DNA of 64,000 nucleotides, taken from Clostridia bacterium. GTDB lineage: Bacteria; Bacillota; Clostridia; Oscillospirales; CAG-272. Positions 26,148 to 35,595 of this stretch are shown piece by piece; the stretch's first letter is position 1, and every line of letters begins with the position of its first letter. The notes beneath the pieces are model-generated. The model saw only the letters and a program-made list of their open reading frames with translations. It searched no databases and was not told where the DNA came from. The position numbers and the translations under genes were made by a program. The stretch covers positions 116,167 to 180,166 of the forward strand of contig JAFTYE010000016.1 of the NCBI GenBank assembly GCA_017464805.1, in the 5' to 3' direction.

Positions 26148-27338
26148 TCAAGGTCGGATGTGCGCGTCGCGCGAAAAGGATAAAAGAATGCCCATCTCCG
26201 CGAACAGCATCACAAGCGAGGAGCCGCCGTAGCTGAAAAACGGAAGGGAAATACCCGTGTTCGGAATGGAGTTGGTGACCACCGCCACGTTTAACAGGAC
26301 TTGTAAGGCGATTTTGGTCGTGATACCGAATACCGTGAGCGCGCAGAACGGATCGGGATGACGCATGGCGATCGTGTAGCCGCGTAGGCAAAAGAGAACG
26401 AACAGAGAAAGAATCAGAATCGCACCCAAAAAGCCCAGCTCCTCACAGGTAATAGTAAAAATGAAGTCGTTTTGCGGCTCGGCTACATAACTGAATTTCA
26501 GGCGGCTGTTGCCAAGTCCCAGACCGAAGAACCCGCCCGAGCCGATTGCCATCATCCCCTGTAAGGTCTGCCAACCGCCGTCAAGGGGGTAAGCCTCGGG
26601 GTTTTGCCAGATTAGGATACGACGCTTGGTATAGTCGGTTAGGAGGGCAAGTGCCGTCACCCCCGCCACTCCGCAAGCTCCGAACGCACCCAGATACCGC
26701 AAACGGCTTCCCGCCGCAAACATCAAAAATACACCGAGCGCACCTAAAATGATGATGCAGGATAAATGCTTTTCCAAGGCCACCAGGCCGCATACAAGAC
26801 CGATGTAAGCAAGGGGTACCAACGTACCCACAAGAAAATTTTTGCGGGCGTGAATATCAAGCACCGTGTCGCGGTGCAGGGTGAAGTGCCGTGCCAGCAT
26901 TAGGACCAGGGTCGTTTTCGCAAGCTCGGATGGTTGAAAGGTTAGGGACCCGATGGCGATCCACCGCTGTGCACCGCCGCCGCTTTCTCCAACCACCAAA
27001 ACCAGCATAAGAAAAATAAGTGTTAGGATGAATGCGTGCGGTGTACAGCGCAGATAAAAGGCAGAGGAGGGGCGGGAGAAAAGTGCCATCACTGCAATCC
27101 CGACGAATAGCCAGATGATCTGCCGCTTGATATAATAAAAGCTGTCCCCATATCGCGCAAGAGCGTTAGCATAGCTTGCGCTGAAGATCATCATCGAACC
27201 GATAAGCGAGAGCAGTACAATAAGTCCCAATATATAAAAATCGACATGGCTTTTCTCTCGAAAAGGATACTTAATCTTTGGCAGAAAATCCTTCTTGTCA
27301 AAACGAAAGGAAAGTGGTATGAAGGCTTTTTTATCCAT
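26148..27338 (-). CDS. ftsW: SEDS-family peptidoglycan polymerase FtsW
   Basis: 396 residues with about ten membrane segments. It shows the SEDS signatures WIAIGSLTFQPSELAK, GSGGFFGLGLGNS and NTGISLPFFSYGGSSLV. FtsW polymerises lipid II together with a class B penicillin-binding protein, encoded upstream in the same cluster. A cytosolic basic N-terminus of about 30 residues precedes the first segment. The start has an AGGAGGT eight bases upstream. The paralogues RodA and SpoVE are very similar; the position between mraY and murG favours FtsW or SpoVE. Confidence 0.94.
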   Translation of the reverse strand: MDKKAFIPLSFRFDKKDFLPKIKYPFREKSHVDFYILGLIVLLSLIGSMMIFSASYANALARYGDSFYYIKRQIIWLFVGIAVMALFSRPSSAFYLRCTPHAFILTLIFLMLVLVVGESGGGAQRWIAIGSLTFQPSELAKTTLVLMLARHFTLHRDTVLDIHARKNFLVGTLVPLAYIGLVCGLVALEKHLSCIIILGALGVFLMFAAGSRLRYLGAFGACGVAGVTALALLTDYTKRRILIWQNPEAYPLDGGWQTLQGMMAIGSGGFFGLGLGNSRLKFSYVAEPQNDFIFTITCEELGFLGAILILSLFVLFCLRGYTIAMRHPDPFCALTVFGITTKIALQVLLNVAVVTNSIPNTGISLPFFSYGGSSLVMLFAEMGILLSFSRDAHIRP

Positions 27339-27350
27339 GCGTCCGACCTC

Positions 27351-28334
27351 CTATGGCAAAAGCACGGCCAGTGTACAGGCAAGTGCGGTTGAGATGGAGA
27401 AGATCAGAACGATCTTGTTTTCGCTCCAACCGCATTTCTCAAAATGGTGGTGAATCGGTGCCATCAAGAATAAACGTTTCTTTGTTTTTTTATAAAAAAG
27501 TACTTGTAAGATGACGGATATTCCTTCCAAAACATAGATAATTCCGCAGATAATTCCGAGTAGAGGCGATCCAAGAATGATTGGAACAGCCGCAACGGCA
27601 CTTCCGAGAAAAAGCGAGCCTGTGTCGCCCATAAAAATGCGCGCAGGATGGCGATTGAAAAAGAAAAAGGCAAGCGCACAACCGAACAGGAGCGCAGATA
27701 TCAGCGCAGGGGCAAGCATATCTCGAAAGACCGATAGGGTCATGAGAAACACAAAGATCACCGACCCGACTGATGCCGCAAGACCATCAATGCCATCGGT
27801 AAGGTTGGCGCAGTTGGTAATGCCCACCAGATATACGAGTAAAACAAAGTAGGTGAAAAAGCCAAGGTGAAGGTCTCCGAGAAACGGAATGTAAAGCTCC
27901 GTTCCCAAAATCTCCGTGATGCGAAGGAGAGCAAGATAGGCGGCGGCCAATGTGGTTTGCAGAATCAGCTTTTGTGTAGGGGTCAGGCCTTCGTTCGTTT
28001 TGTGGCGAAGTTTGGTCAGGTCATCCACGATTCCGATCGTGCCGTTTACTATGCAGTAGAGTAGCGTTGCCACCAGAGCGAAGGTTGTTTTTGCGGAATG
28101 ATTTTGCAGGATGAAGGGAGTGAGCACAAGCGCGGTCAAGGCCACGGTAAACAAAAAAGCAATCCCTCCCATGGTGGGAGTTCCTTCCTTTGGTGCATGC
28201 CAGACGGGCCCGATCTCCAGGATTTTTTGTCCCATTTTCATGGCACGCAAGCGCGGTATCAATTGTGCTGTCACCAATGAACAAATCAAAAACGATAGGA
28301 TAAATCCAAGCAGACTGTATATTGCCGCGCTCAT
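27351..28334 (-). CDS. mraY: Phospho-MurNAc-pentapeptide translocase MraY
   Basis: Forms lipid I from UDP-MurNAc-pentapeptide and undecaprenyl phosphate. 327 residues, about ten membrane segments. Catalytic stretches: VDDLTKLR, the NCANLTDGIDGL loop, FMGDTGSLFLG and the histidine motif PIHHHFEKCGWSE. I start at 28334 (MSAAIYSLLGF), four bases inside the murF stop, with AAAGGA upstream; a start eight codons earlier is less likely. ftsW follows after 12 bases, where murD usually lies. Confidence 0.96.
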   Translation of the reverse strand: MSAAIYSLLGFILSFLICSLVTAQLIPRLRAMKMGQKILEIGPVWHAPKEGTPTMGGIAFLFTVALTALVLTPFILQNHSAKTTFALVATLLYCIVNGTIGIVDDLTKLRHKTNEGLTPTQKLILQTTLAAAYLALLRITEILGTELYIPFLGDLHLGFFTYFVLLVYLVGITNCANLTDGIDGLAASVGSVIFVFLMTLSVFRDMLAPALISALLFGCALAFFFFNRHPARIFMGDTGSLFLGSAVAAVPIILGSPLLGIICGIIYVLEGISVILQVLFYKKTKKRLFLMAPIHHHFEKCGWSENKIVLIFSISTALACTLAVLLP

Positions 28335-29752
28335 TTTTTGTTTTCCTTTCCATTGCACCGCTGTTTTTTCAGGGTGTCGATGATCCGTTCTGCAGCCAGT
28401 GCTCGTGATGCTTTGATCAGGATCACGTCCCGTGGTTGTAGGGCAGTTAGAATCTGCATGGCACTGATGTCGGGCGCGGATGGGTCGGGATTGTGAAAGA
28501 TCAACTCCTCGTGCATTCCTTTTTTGGCGGCACCTACGGCAATGTTCTCAGCCGCCGCCCCAAAGGTGAAGAGAAGGTCTATCCCCGCATCCGCGCAAGC
28601 CCAGCCGACCTGTTCATGCAAAATGCGCGTTTCGGTTCCCAGCTCCAGCATGTCACCCAGTAAGGCGAGAGCCCTGCCATACGTTTCCTTTGCCGTGGAT
28701 ACAAGGGTGGTCAGAGCGGCCTGTACCGATTCGGGGGATGCGTTGTAGCAATCCTCAATCACCGTAATCCCATTTATTTTCAGCACCTTCTGCCGCATCT
28801 CCTCTACAGGTAGAGAAGCAAGACCATGCCGTATTTCCTTTGGCGTCAATCCCAGCGTTTGGCCAATCATGATGGCAAATGCGGCACATGAAGCAAGATG
28901 CAGTCCGATCCCCGGGATCTTGACGGCAGGGTAATAGGTCGTGTTACAGATGAAATCGGCAGATACGCAACCGCGTCGGGAGATGGCGTTTTCGTAACGA
29001 CATAAGCAGGCAGGACTCTTGCCCACGGGAATCGTCAGAAGCCGCCGTTCTTTTGGAGGGGAAAGCAGGGGCTCCTCACCGGGAAAAAGATAGAGTGCGC
29101 CGTCCCGACAGCCCTCTAAAATTTCAAGCTTCGCACGTGCAATAGCCGCACGACTGCCAAGCTGCCCGATGTGAGCCGTACCCACGTTGGTGATTACGGC
29201 AATATCCGGCGCAACGAGGGTGGAAAGCTCGCTGATTTCGCGCGAATGATTCATACCCAGCTCACACACCAGAATTTCCGTATCCTGCGGCATGGAAAGC
29301 AGGGTAAGGCAAACACCCAGCAGATTGTTGAAATTCCCATAGGTCTTGTGGGTTTGAAAATGGGTGGACAAAATGGCCGCAACGGTGTTTTTGGTGGTCG
29401 TTTTCCCTACGCTTCCTGTGATGGCGATCACCGTCGGATCGATCCTCGTGCGAGCGGCCGCGGCAAGAGATGCCAACGCCCGCTCCGTGCTCCTGACCTC
29501 CACGGTACAGCATCCCTTGACGGTATGCCCCTCCTCGCACAAAAGGATCGCCGCACCGGCCGCGGCGGCACTCTCCAAATAGGCATGCCCGTCATCCTTG
29601 TCGCCGTGCAACGCAACGAATAGATCTCCCGGCTCTACCTCGCGTGAGTCCGTGCAGAGATAGGATGCTTCCAGTTTATTATTTGATAATCTGCCTTGAG
29701 TTATCTCCGAAATTTCACACGACGTGTAAGCGTGATCCAGTTTGATTCTCAT
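28331..29752 (-). CDS. murF: UDP-MurNAc-tripeptide--D-Ala-D-Ala ligase MurF
   Basis: Adds D-Ala-D-Ala to complete the UDP-MurNAc-pentapeptide. 473 residues: N-terminal UDP-binding domain with CTDSREVEPGDLFVAL, the ATP loop ITGSVGKTTTKN, the central NFNNLLGVCLTLL, GTAHIGQLGS and VIEDCYNASPESV. Four-base overlaps with murE upstream and mraY downstream show a tightly coupled operon. Confidence 0.97.
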   Translation of the reverse strand: MRIKLDHAYTSCEISEITQGRLSNNKLEASYLCTDSREVEPGDLFVALHGDKDDGHAYLESAAAAGAAILLCEEGHTVKGCCTVEVRSTERALASLAAAARTRIDPTVIAITGSVGKTTTKNTVAAILSTHFQTHKTYGNFNNLLGVCLTLLSMPQDTEILVCELGMNHSREISELSTLVAPDIAVITNVGTAHIGQLGSRAAIARAKLEILEGCRDGALYLFPGEEPLLSPPKERRLLTIPVGKSPACLCRYENAISRRGCVSADFICNTTYYPAVKIPGIGLHLASCAAFAIMIGQTLGLTPKEIRHGLASLPVEEMRQKVLKINGITVIEDCYNASPESVQAALTTLVSTAKETYGRALALLGDMLELGTETRILHEQVGWACADAGIDLLFTFGAAAENIAVGAAKKGMHEELIFHNPDPSAPDISAMQILTALQPRDVILIKASRALAAERIIDTLKKQRCNGKENKK

Positions 29753-31254
29753 AGTACTCCTTTTTCCTTTTGCCGTTTCTCAAATGAAAGACGAACGATC
29801 TCCTTTTCATCGAAGGGCTTGCGTTCCCCTCCAACAAGCTCATAGGTTTCGTGTCCCTTTCCGACAAGCAGGATGATATCCCCCGCTTGCGCGTTCATGA
29901 TGGCATGCTCGATGGCACGGCGGCGGTTCACGATCACCGTACGCTTTGAGCGGTTTTTCATTCCTTGCAGAATGTCATGTATGATTTTGATGGGCTCTTC
30001 CGTTCGGCTGTTGTCCGAGGTCAGAATGATCTCGTCTGCGTATTCCTCCGCCACGCGGCCGATGGGCGCGCGCTTGCCCTTGTCTCGGTCACCCCCACAG
30101 CCGAACAACAGCACGATTCGCTCCCCACTGCGCCGAAAATGACTGACGGTGGAGAGGAGGTTGCGCAGGGCAGCCTCGGTATGTGCGTAGTCGATGAAAA
30201 CCGAAAACGGTGCGCCCGCAAGTGGTAGTCTTTCCAGCCGCCCGGGTACTCCCTTCATCTTTTCTAATGCCTTGGCCGCTAGCGTTGGAGAGATGCCGAG
30301 GGTGACAGAGCAGCAGAGCGCAAGAAGGGAGTTGTATACGCTGAAACTGCCTGGGATCGGAACGGATACGGGCAGGCGTAAGCCGGGTGCGGATAGAACG
30401 TAAAGGGAACCTTCTGCACCCCGATTGCGGATTTCCTCCGCATTGTATTCCTCATGATACACTGCGCCGCACCGTAAAATGCGGCAGGGTGCGGCTTTCG
30501 CAATTTTTTCGGCATATTCGCTATCAAAATTGAGGATACCATACTTGCATTGAGAAAATAGTCGAGCCTTGGCGGCCAAATAATTCTCCATGGTTCCGTG
30601 GAAATCCAGGTGCTCGGGTGAGAGATTGGTGAAGATGCCCACGTCAAAATACAAAGGGGCGAGTTTGTCAAGGGCCAACGCATGCGAGGATGCCTCCATC
30701 ACAACGTACTCGATCCCGTCCTCTTTCATGCTTTTTAGCATGGGATAGAGGATGTCGGGATCGGGGGTCGTCATGGTCGTTCTCGTTTCGGTGGCGGGAT
30801 CCCGATCATAGCTTTTTTGCTCGCTTTTGCAGGCGACCGTGCCGATGCAAGCCACCGATTTTCCCGATGCTGATAATATACGGTATATCATGGCGGCAGT
30901 GGAGGTTTTTCCGTTCGTACCCGTCACACCGATCAGGTGCATCCCTTGCGTAGGGCGGCCACAAAATCGGTCACAGGCAAAGGCTAGCGCACGGCGCGTG
31001 TTGGCCACCGAAAAAACAGGGAATCCCTCCGGGGCTGTGTAGTCCGCTCCATCCTCGATCAGAGCGGCCGCCGCCCCTGCGGCGGCTACCTTCTGCAAAA
31101 GCAGATGGGAATCGTACCGCGTGCCGCGAATGCAAACAAACAGGCAACCGTCGGTCACTCGGTCACCCGCACAGCAAATGCCGCCGATCTCGATGCTTTG
31201 CGGATCGTACGGGGAGGAAAATTCTCCCTCGAAAAGAAGAGAAGAGAGCTTCAT
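29749..31254 (-). CDS. murE: UDP-MurNAc-tripeptide synthetase MurE
   Basis: Adds the third amino acid to UDP-MurNAc-L-Ala-D-Glu. 501 residues, with ATP loop GVTGTNGKTSTA, the EASSHAL segment, HLDFHGTMENYLAAKARLF and FGCGGDRDKGKR. The amino-acid selectivity motif reads DNSRTEEP instead of the usual DNPRxE. The Arg that contacts meso-diaminopimelate is retained, so an m-DAP cell wall is the likeliest reading, with Pro to Ser as an oddity. It lies 47 bases after the penicillin-binding-protein gene. Confidence 0.95.
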   Translation of the reverse strand: MKLSSLLFEGEFSSPYDPQSIEIGGICCAGDRVTDGCLFVCIRGTRYDSHLLLQKVAAAGAAAALIEDGADYTAPEGFPVFSVANTRRALAFACDRFCGRPTQGMHLIGVTGTNGKTSTAAMIYRILSASGKSVACIGTVACKSEQKSYDRDPATETRTTMTTPDPDILYPMLKSMKEDGIEYVVMEASSHALALDKLAPLYFDVGIFTNLSPEHLDFHGTMENYLAAKARLFSQCKYGILNFDSEYAEKIAKAAPCRILRCGAVYHEEYNAEEIRNRGAEGSLYVLSAPGLRLPVSVPIPGSFSVYNSLLALCCSVTLGISPTLAAKALEKMKGVPGRLERLPLAGAPFSVFIDYAHTEAALRNLLSTVSHFRRSGERIVLLFGCGGDRDKGKRAPIGRVAEEYADEIILTSDNSRTEEPIKIIHDILQGMKNRSKRTVIVNRRRAIEHAIMNAQAGDIILLVGKGHETYELVGGERKPFDEKEIVRLSFEKRQKEKGVL

Positions 31255-31301
31255 GTGGTACCTCGTTTTCTTGGATTTTGTGAGATCGCTTAACGTCCTT
31301 T

Positions 31302-33536
31302 TTATTCGTCGGCATCCATGTGGCGGAAGGTAAGCGTTACCACACTTCCGATCGGAAGAGATTCTCCCGCCGCATGGGATACGGCAACAACGGTTGCCCC
31401 CTCCTCAAGCTTGTAATTCTTCGCACCCTCGATGCGAACATTTAACCCCGCATTTAATATGGCAGCGTTCGCCGCTGCCGCATTCATGCCAAGCACGTTT
31501 GGCACGGCGGTGCTTGTTTTTTGATTGCCTCCTGTGAATAAAATGACCTTGCCGCCGCTCTTTGTGACCTTCACTCCTGCAGCAGGAACCTGTGCGGTGA
31601 TAGTATCGCCGCCGCCCTCGTCCCCATATTCAAAGGAAATACCAAGGGAACGGATTTTTTTCTCTGCCTCCGCACGGCTCATCCCTACAAGGTCTCCGAT
31701 CTCGATCTCTAACAGCTCTTTTTCCTCCTCTGTGTACGAGGGGGCGTGCCCGAGGTAGGGAAGCACCGTTTCCATCAGATCGGAAACGTAAGGCGCAGCT
31801 ACGACACTACCGTAAATGACGGGGCAGGTCGGCTCGTCAACCATGATGATGACTGCGATTTTCGGATCGTTGGCAGGTGCATAAGCAACACAGGAGCCGA
31901 TGCGCTTGCCGTTCAGCTTTTCACTTGTTCCTGTTTTCGCGGCGATCTGGTAGCCGCACACGTAAGCGTTTTTGGCTCCGCCCCCCTGCGAAACACCCGC
32001 CTCCAGGATGCTGCTGATGGTAGCGCAGGTTTCCTTCGATACGATCTGTTCGCCTGTTTTTGTCGTGTATGAGAGTAGGATCTGTCCGTCGCTTTTACTG
32101 ATGGAGGACATTAGATGCGGTACTACCGCCTGCCCACCATTTGCCACAGCCGCTACGGCGGTAATCTGTTGGATCATGGATACATTAAATCGCTGTCCGA
32201 AGGATGCCGTTGCCAACTCGACCTCATGAATGTTTTCGAGCTTGTGGAAAATACTTCCCGTTTCGCTAGGCAGATCAATCCCTGTTTTGTTCAGATATCC
32301 GAATTTTTCGACATAATCGTAAAAGGAGGTTGCCCCTACGCGTGCCCCTACCTGCATGAAAACGGGGTTACAGGACTGTTGCAGTCCTTGTGCGAAGTTA
32401 AGCGAGCCGTGCCCCGTCCTCTTGTGGCAGTGGATGATCACTCCGCCGACCGTGAACGCTCCCGAACAATGAAAAGGAGAGGTCGGGGAGATGACGCCCT
32501 CTTCCAGTCCCATGGCAGAGGTAACGATCTTGAAGGTAGAGCCTGGCTCGTAGGTTTCGGTGATGGCCTTGTTGTTCCACATTTGGTAGAGTAGTTCAGA
32601 TTTTTTGTTTTTGTACTCCTCTGTTCCCTCGGTATAGCTTGCGAGAACGGAAAGGGAAGCCTCATCTAGCTGATAAGGGGCGTTGAGGTCGTAGGTTGGC
32701 AGGGTCGCCATTGCCAGAATGCCACCGGTGTTCACATCCATTACAATACCGCTCACACGGTTGACTGCACCCGCGTCCTCTGCTGCGTCGGCCAGTACCA
32801 ACTCCAGTTGCTTTTGTATGTAAAGGTCCAATGTAGTGGTCAGATCGTATCCGTCCGTCGCGGGAACGTAGCTTGCATATCCGGAGGGAAGGTCCCGCCC
32901 TGCGGCATCCTTGGCGGTGATGTACTGTCCGTCCGTGCCGCTGAGATATTCGTTGTAAAAGAGCTCGAGCCCGAAAAGTCCCTGGTTGTCACCGCCCGTG
33001 AAACCGATTACCTGTGCGGCGAGTGACCCTTGATCATAGTAACGGGAGGTGGTCGCCTCTGTGTGGATCATGCTGGTCAGCTCGTTGTCCATGGCAAAGC
33101 GCAAAACTCGATCTGCCGTATCTTTATCCACGTTTTTTGCTATCGTTTCGTCTAGGCGATAGAAGTTCTGCGTCTTTTTGTAAATGGCGTCATAGTCCTT
33201 TGACAGAATATCCGAAAGCCCTTTCGCAATGATTTCGGCCACTCCCTCGCCTCTTTTTTTGATGGCTGCGCGGATGTCTACGGGCGAAATGTAGATGCGC
33301 CACGTGGTCTTTGAGGAGGCAAGCAAATTGCCGTTTCGGTCGTATATATTGCCGCGATCCGCTTTGAGCGAGGAACCGACGGTGATCTGCTCCAGTACCT
33401 TTTGCTGGTATTCCTCGTAGCAAAATATCTGCATGCGGAAGAGTGTCGCCGCCAGGGCAGAAAAGAGAAGAGCAAACACACAAAGAAGAATAAGACATCT
33501 GTTTTTGAACAAAAGGGAAAAATCTTTTTTTAGCAT
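31302..33536 (-). CDS. spoVD: Class B penicillin-binding protein with PASTA domains (SpoVD/FtsI type)
   Basis: Transpeptidase that crosslinks septal peptidoglycan. 744 residues: a short cytosolic N-terminus, one membrane anchor (about 13-33), a dimerisation domain with RGNIYDRNG, then the transpeptidase motifs STFK (333-336), SCN (388-390) and KTGT (534-537), and two PASTA repeats (about 605-670 and 680-744). PASTA-bearing class B enzymes in this cluster are SpoVD (spore cortex) or Pbp2B/FtsI (division); Clostridia often have one for both. A terminator-like hairpin sits directly before it. Confidence 0.93.
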   Translation of the reverse strand: MLKKDFSLLFKNRCLILLCVFALLFSALAATLFRMQIFCYEEYQQKVLEQITVGSSLKADRGNIYDRNGNLLASSKTTWRIYISPVDIRAAIKKRGEGVAEIIAKGLSDILSKDYDAIYKKTQNFYRLDETIAKNVDKDTADRVLRFAMDNELTSMIHTEATTSRYYDQGSLAAQVIGFTGGDNQGLFGLELFYNEYLSGTDGQYITAKDAAGRDLPSGYASYVPATDGYDLTTTLDLYIQKQLELVLADAAEDAGAVNRVSGIVMDVNTGGILAMATLPTYDLNAPYQLDEASLSVLASYTEGTEEYKNKKSELLYQMWNNKAITETYEPGSTFKIVTSAMGLEEGVISPTSPFHCSGAFTVGGVIIHCHKRTGHGSLNFAQGLQQSCNPVFMQVGARVGATSFYDYVEKFGYLNKTGIDLPSETGSIFHKLENIHEVELATASFGQRFNVSMIQQITAVAAVANGGQAVVPHLMSSISKSDGQILLSYTTKTGEQIVSKETCATISSILEAGVSQGGGAKNAYVCGYQIAAKTGTSEKLNGKRIGSCVAYAPANDPKIAVIIMVDEPTCPVIYGSVVAAPYVSDLMETVLPYLGHAPSYTEEEKELLEIEIGDLVGMSRAEAEKKIRSLGISFEYGDEGGGDTITAQVPAAGVKVTKSGGKVILFTGGNQKTSTAVPNVLGMNAAAANAAILNAGLNVRIEGAKNYKLEEGATVVAVSHAAGESLPIGSVVTLTFRHMDADE

Positions 33537-33552
33537 AATCTCTCCAAGCTAC

Positions 33553-33586
33553 AAAAAAATAGCGGCAGCCTTTGGCTGTCGCTATT
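33553..33586 (-). terminator. Intrinsic terminator or attenuator inside the division cluster
   Basis: On the minus strand ATAGCGACAGCC and GGCTGCCGCTAT pair (one mismatch) around AAA and are followed by seven T. It lies after ftsL and ends only 17 bases before the spoVD/ftsI start, so transcription of the downstream genes must read through it or start within it. A TATAAT-like hexamer overlaps its upstream edge. Confidence 0.75.
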
Positions 33587-33614
33587 ATTATACGATGGAG
33601 TTTTCTGAAAAATG

Positions 33615-34145
33615 TTAGTTTTGGGAAAATGCGCGAAGAAGATTGGAGGTTTCTGTACCGCCATTCATATCGCCGTCTTCGCAAGCCCCCTCTGCCGCGA
33701 ACAATTCAGCATCGGCGATGGCAAGGTTCAGGCTCCGATCTTCAACGCGCAACTCGGAAGCATTGTTTTGAGCGCCGGAAAGCTCGTTTTTCAGTTCACT
33801 GATGCGAGCACCGGAGAAGAGCAGGAACAAAAGCAGGAACGCGCACAGTACCAAAACGACCACCGTTCCGCCCGAAATGGAGGAAGAACGCACAGCAACC
33901 TGACGCTTTGCCTGACGGGTAGGCAGGGAATTGGCACGAGTCACATGGCACTCTGCCGCGTTCTTAGCCTGGTTCATGGTACGACGTGCTGGAGTTGCAA
34001 AAGGTGCATAACCGTCACGGATGGCTTCCTGTGCCTTCACCTCACCGATAGTGCGATCGCCCTGGTAGGAAAAACGGCGACGAAGCTTGATATATAAGGG
34101 ATTGATTTCGGGCATGCTGCCGTTCAGTGCAATGGTCTGGGTCAT
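33615..34145 (-). CDS. ftsL: FtsL-like division protein
   Basis: 176 residues: a cytosolic basic region of about 90, one membrane segment (about 93-112, TVVVLVLCAFLLLFLLF) and a short extracytoplasmic helix with heptad character (ISELKNELSGAQNNASEL). The shape and the place between rsmH and a class B penicillin-binding protein are those of FtsL, which bridges FtsW/FtsI and DivIB/DivIC. Sequence similarity in this family is always low, so the call rests on topology and synteny. Confidence 0.75.
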   Translation of the reverse strand: MTQTIALNGSMPEINPLYIKLRRRFSYQGDRTIGEVKAQEAIRDGYAPFATPARRTMNQAKNAAECHVTRANSLPTRQAKRQVAVRSSSISGGTVVVLVLCAFLLLFLLFSGARISELKNELSGAQNNASELRVEDRSLNLAIADAELFAAEGACEDGDMNGGTETSNLLRAFSQN

Positions 34146-34159
34146 GACGGTTCTCCTTT

Positions 34160-35104
34160 TTATATTTTCTCACAGACACGCAATTTTGCGCTTCTGGAGC
34201 GAGGATTCACGATCAATTCGTGCTCGCTTGGCAAAATCGGTTTTTTTGTCAGAATTTCAATTTTTGGTTTGTTTCCGCATACGCAGATGGGGAAATCCTT
34301 GGGACAGGTGCATCCGCTTGACAGGGAAGCGAAGCTTTGCTTAACGATGCGGTCTTCCAGTGAGTGGAAGGAGATCAAAGCAATTCTGCCGCCCTTTATC
34401 ACACGTTTTTCAGCAGCGCGAATCATGGGCTCAATAGCATCCAGCTCGGAGTTGACCTCAATGCGGATGGCCTGAAATGTTCTTTTTGCAGGATGCGAAC
34501 CGTTTTCTCGCGCTGCACGGGGAATGGCAGACTTGATAATCTCCACAAGCTCCTTCGTGGTCCTCACGGGGGCGTTTCGTCTGGCGGCTACGATTTTGGC
34601 GGCGATGCGCGGTGCAAACCGCTCCTCCCCGTACTCGAAGATGATGTGCCGTAGGGTAGCCTCGTCATAGGAGTTTATTACGGTGAAGGCATCCTTTTCC
34701 GCATCCGTGTCCATTCTCATGTCGAGCGGTGCATCGTGCTGATAAGAAAAGCCACGTTCGGGTGTGTCAAATTGATGGGAAGAGCATCCAAGGTCAGCCA
34801 GCACGCCGCCCAGATTCTCTATCTGCAATTCATCCAGCACCTCACCCAGGTCGGTGAAGTTGCGGTGAATAAAGGTTACTTTATCAAGGTAAGAAGCAAG
34901 TCGCTCCTTTGCGGCGGCAAGTGCGGCCTCATCGCGGTCAAAGCAGAGAAGACGGCCGTGCTTGCCAAGGCGCGTGGCGATCTCAAGGGAATGTCCGCCG
35001 CCACCCGTCGTGCAATCCACGTAGGTGAGATTCGGCTTGATCGAAAGAGAATCGATACATTCCGAAAGAAGCACCGAGGTATGCGCGAATTGTGTGTTGT
35101 TCAT
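34160..35104 (-). CDS. rsmH: 16S rRNA (cytosine1402-N4)-methyltransferase RsmH
   Basis: Methylates C1402 in the ribosomal decoding site. 314 residues with the N-terminal HTSVLLSECID, SAM loop DCTTGGGGHS, FDRDEAAL, DLGCSSHQFD and the C-terminal FHSLEDRIVKQSF. Second gene of the division cluster, 27 bases after mraZ and 14 before ftsL. Confidence 0.97.
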   Translation of the reverse strand: MNNTQFAHTSVLLSECIDSLSIKPNLTYVDCTTGGGGHSLEIATRLGKHGRLLCFDRDEAALAAAKERLASYLDKVTFIHRNFTDLGEVLDELQIENLGGVLADLGCSSHQFDTPERGFSYQHDAPLDMRMDTDAEKDAFTVINSYDEATLRHIIFEYGEERFAPRIAAKIVAARRNAPVRTTKELVEIIKSAIPRAARENGSHPAKRTFQAIRIEVNSELDAIEPMIRAAEKRVIKGGRIALISFHSLEDRIVKQSFASLSSGCTCPKDFPICVCGNKPKIEILTKKPILPSEHELIVNPRSRSAKLRVCEKI

Positions 35105-35131
35105 ATTTGTATCTCGGATGTCCGGAGACCC

Positions 35132-35554
35132 TTAAAGGCCAAGTTGACGAAGCTGCTCCATAAGTGCTTCGGTGTCGATTGCATTTTCTTTTTCTTCCCA
35201 AAGCTTATCTGACCAGATCTGCAGGTGATCGCCAACGCCAATGATGACGGTGTTCTTATCAATGGAAGCATAGGAAAGCAATTCGGGGGGAAGAACCACG
35301 CGCCCCTGGGAATCGGGAGTTGCACTGATGGTCTTGGAATACAGGAACTGCTTGATGCTGCCAACCACAGAATCGGGCAGGGTGTTGAGCTTGTCCGTCA
35401 GCTTGTTCCATTCCGTCTCGGAATAGATTGCCAGACACTTCTCCATCTTTCTCGTGATATAAAAGGATTCGCCGAGCATGTCGCGGTATTTGGCGGGGAT
35501 GAACAGACGGTTTTTGGCATCAATGGAATGTTTATATTCGCCAACGAACAACAT
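35132..35554 (-). CDS. mraZ: Transcriptional regulator MraZ
   Basis: AbrB-fold DNA-binding protein that represses its own cluster in several bacteria. The start at 35554 (MLFVGEYKHSID), with AAAGGAG upstream, gives 140 residues and two SpoVT/AbrB-like repeats, including DSQGRVVLPPELLSYASI. Longer in-frame starts lie upstream of the promoter and are rejected. Two tandem decamers just downstream of its -10 box look like its own operator. Confidence 0.96.
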   Translation of the reverse strand: MLFVGEYKHSIDAKNRLFIPAKYRDMLGESFYITRKMEKCLAIYSETEWNKLTDKLNTLPDSVVGSIKQFLYSKTISATPDSQGRVVLPPELLSYASIDKNTVIIGVGDHLQIWSDKLWEEKENAIDTEALMEQLRQLGL

Positions 35555-35595
35555 ACCGTGCTCTCCTTTCATGATTAGGGCAGAAGGGGAAATTT

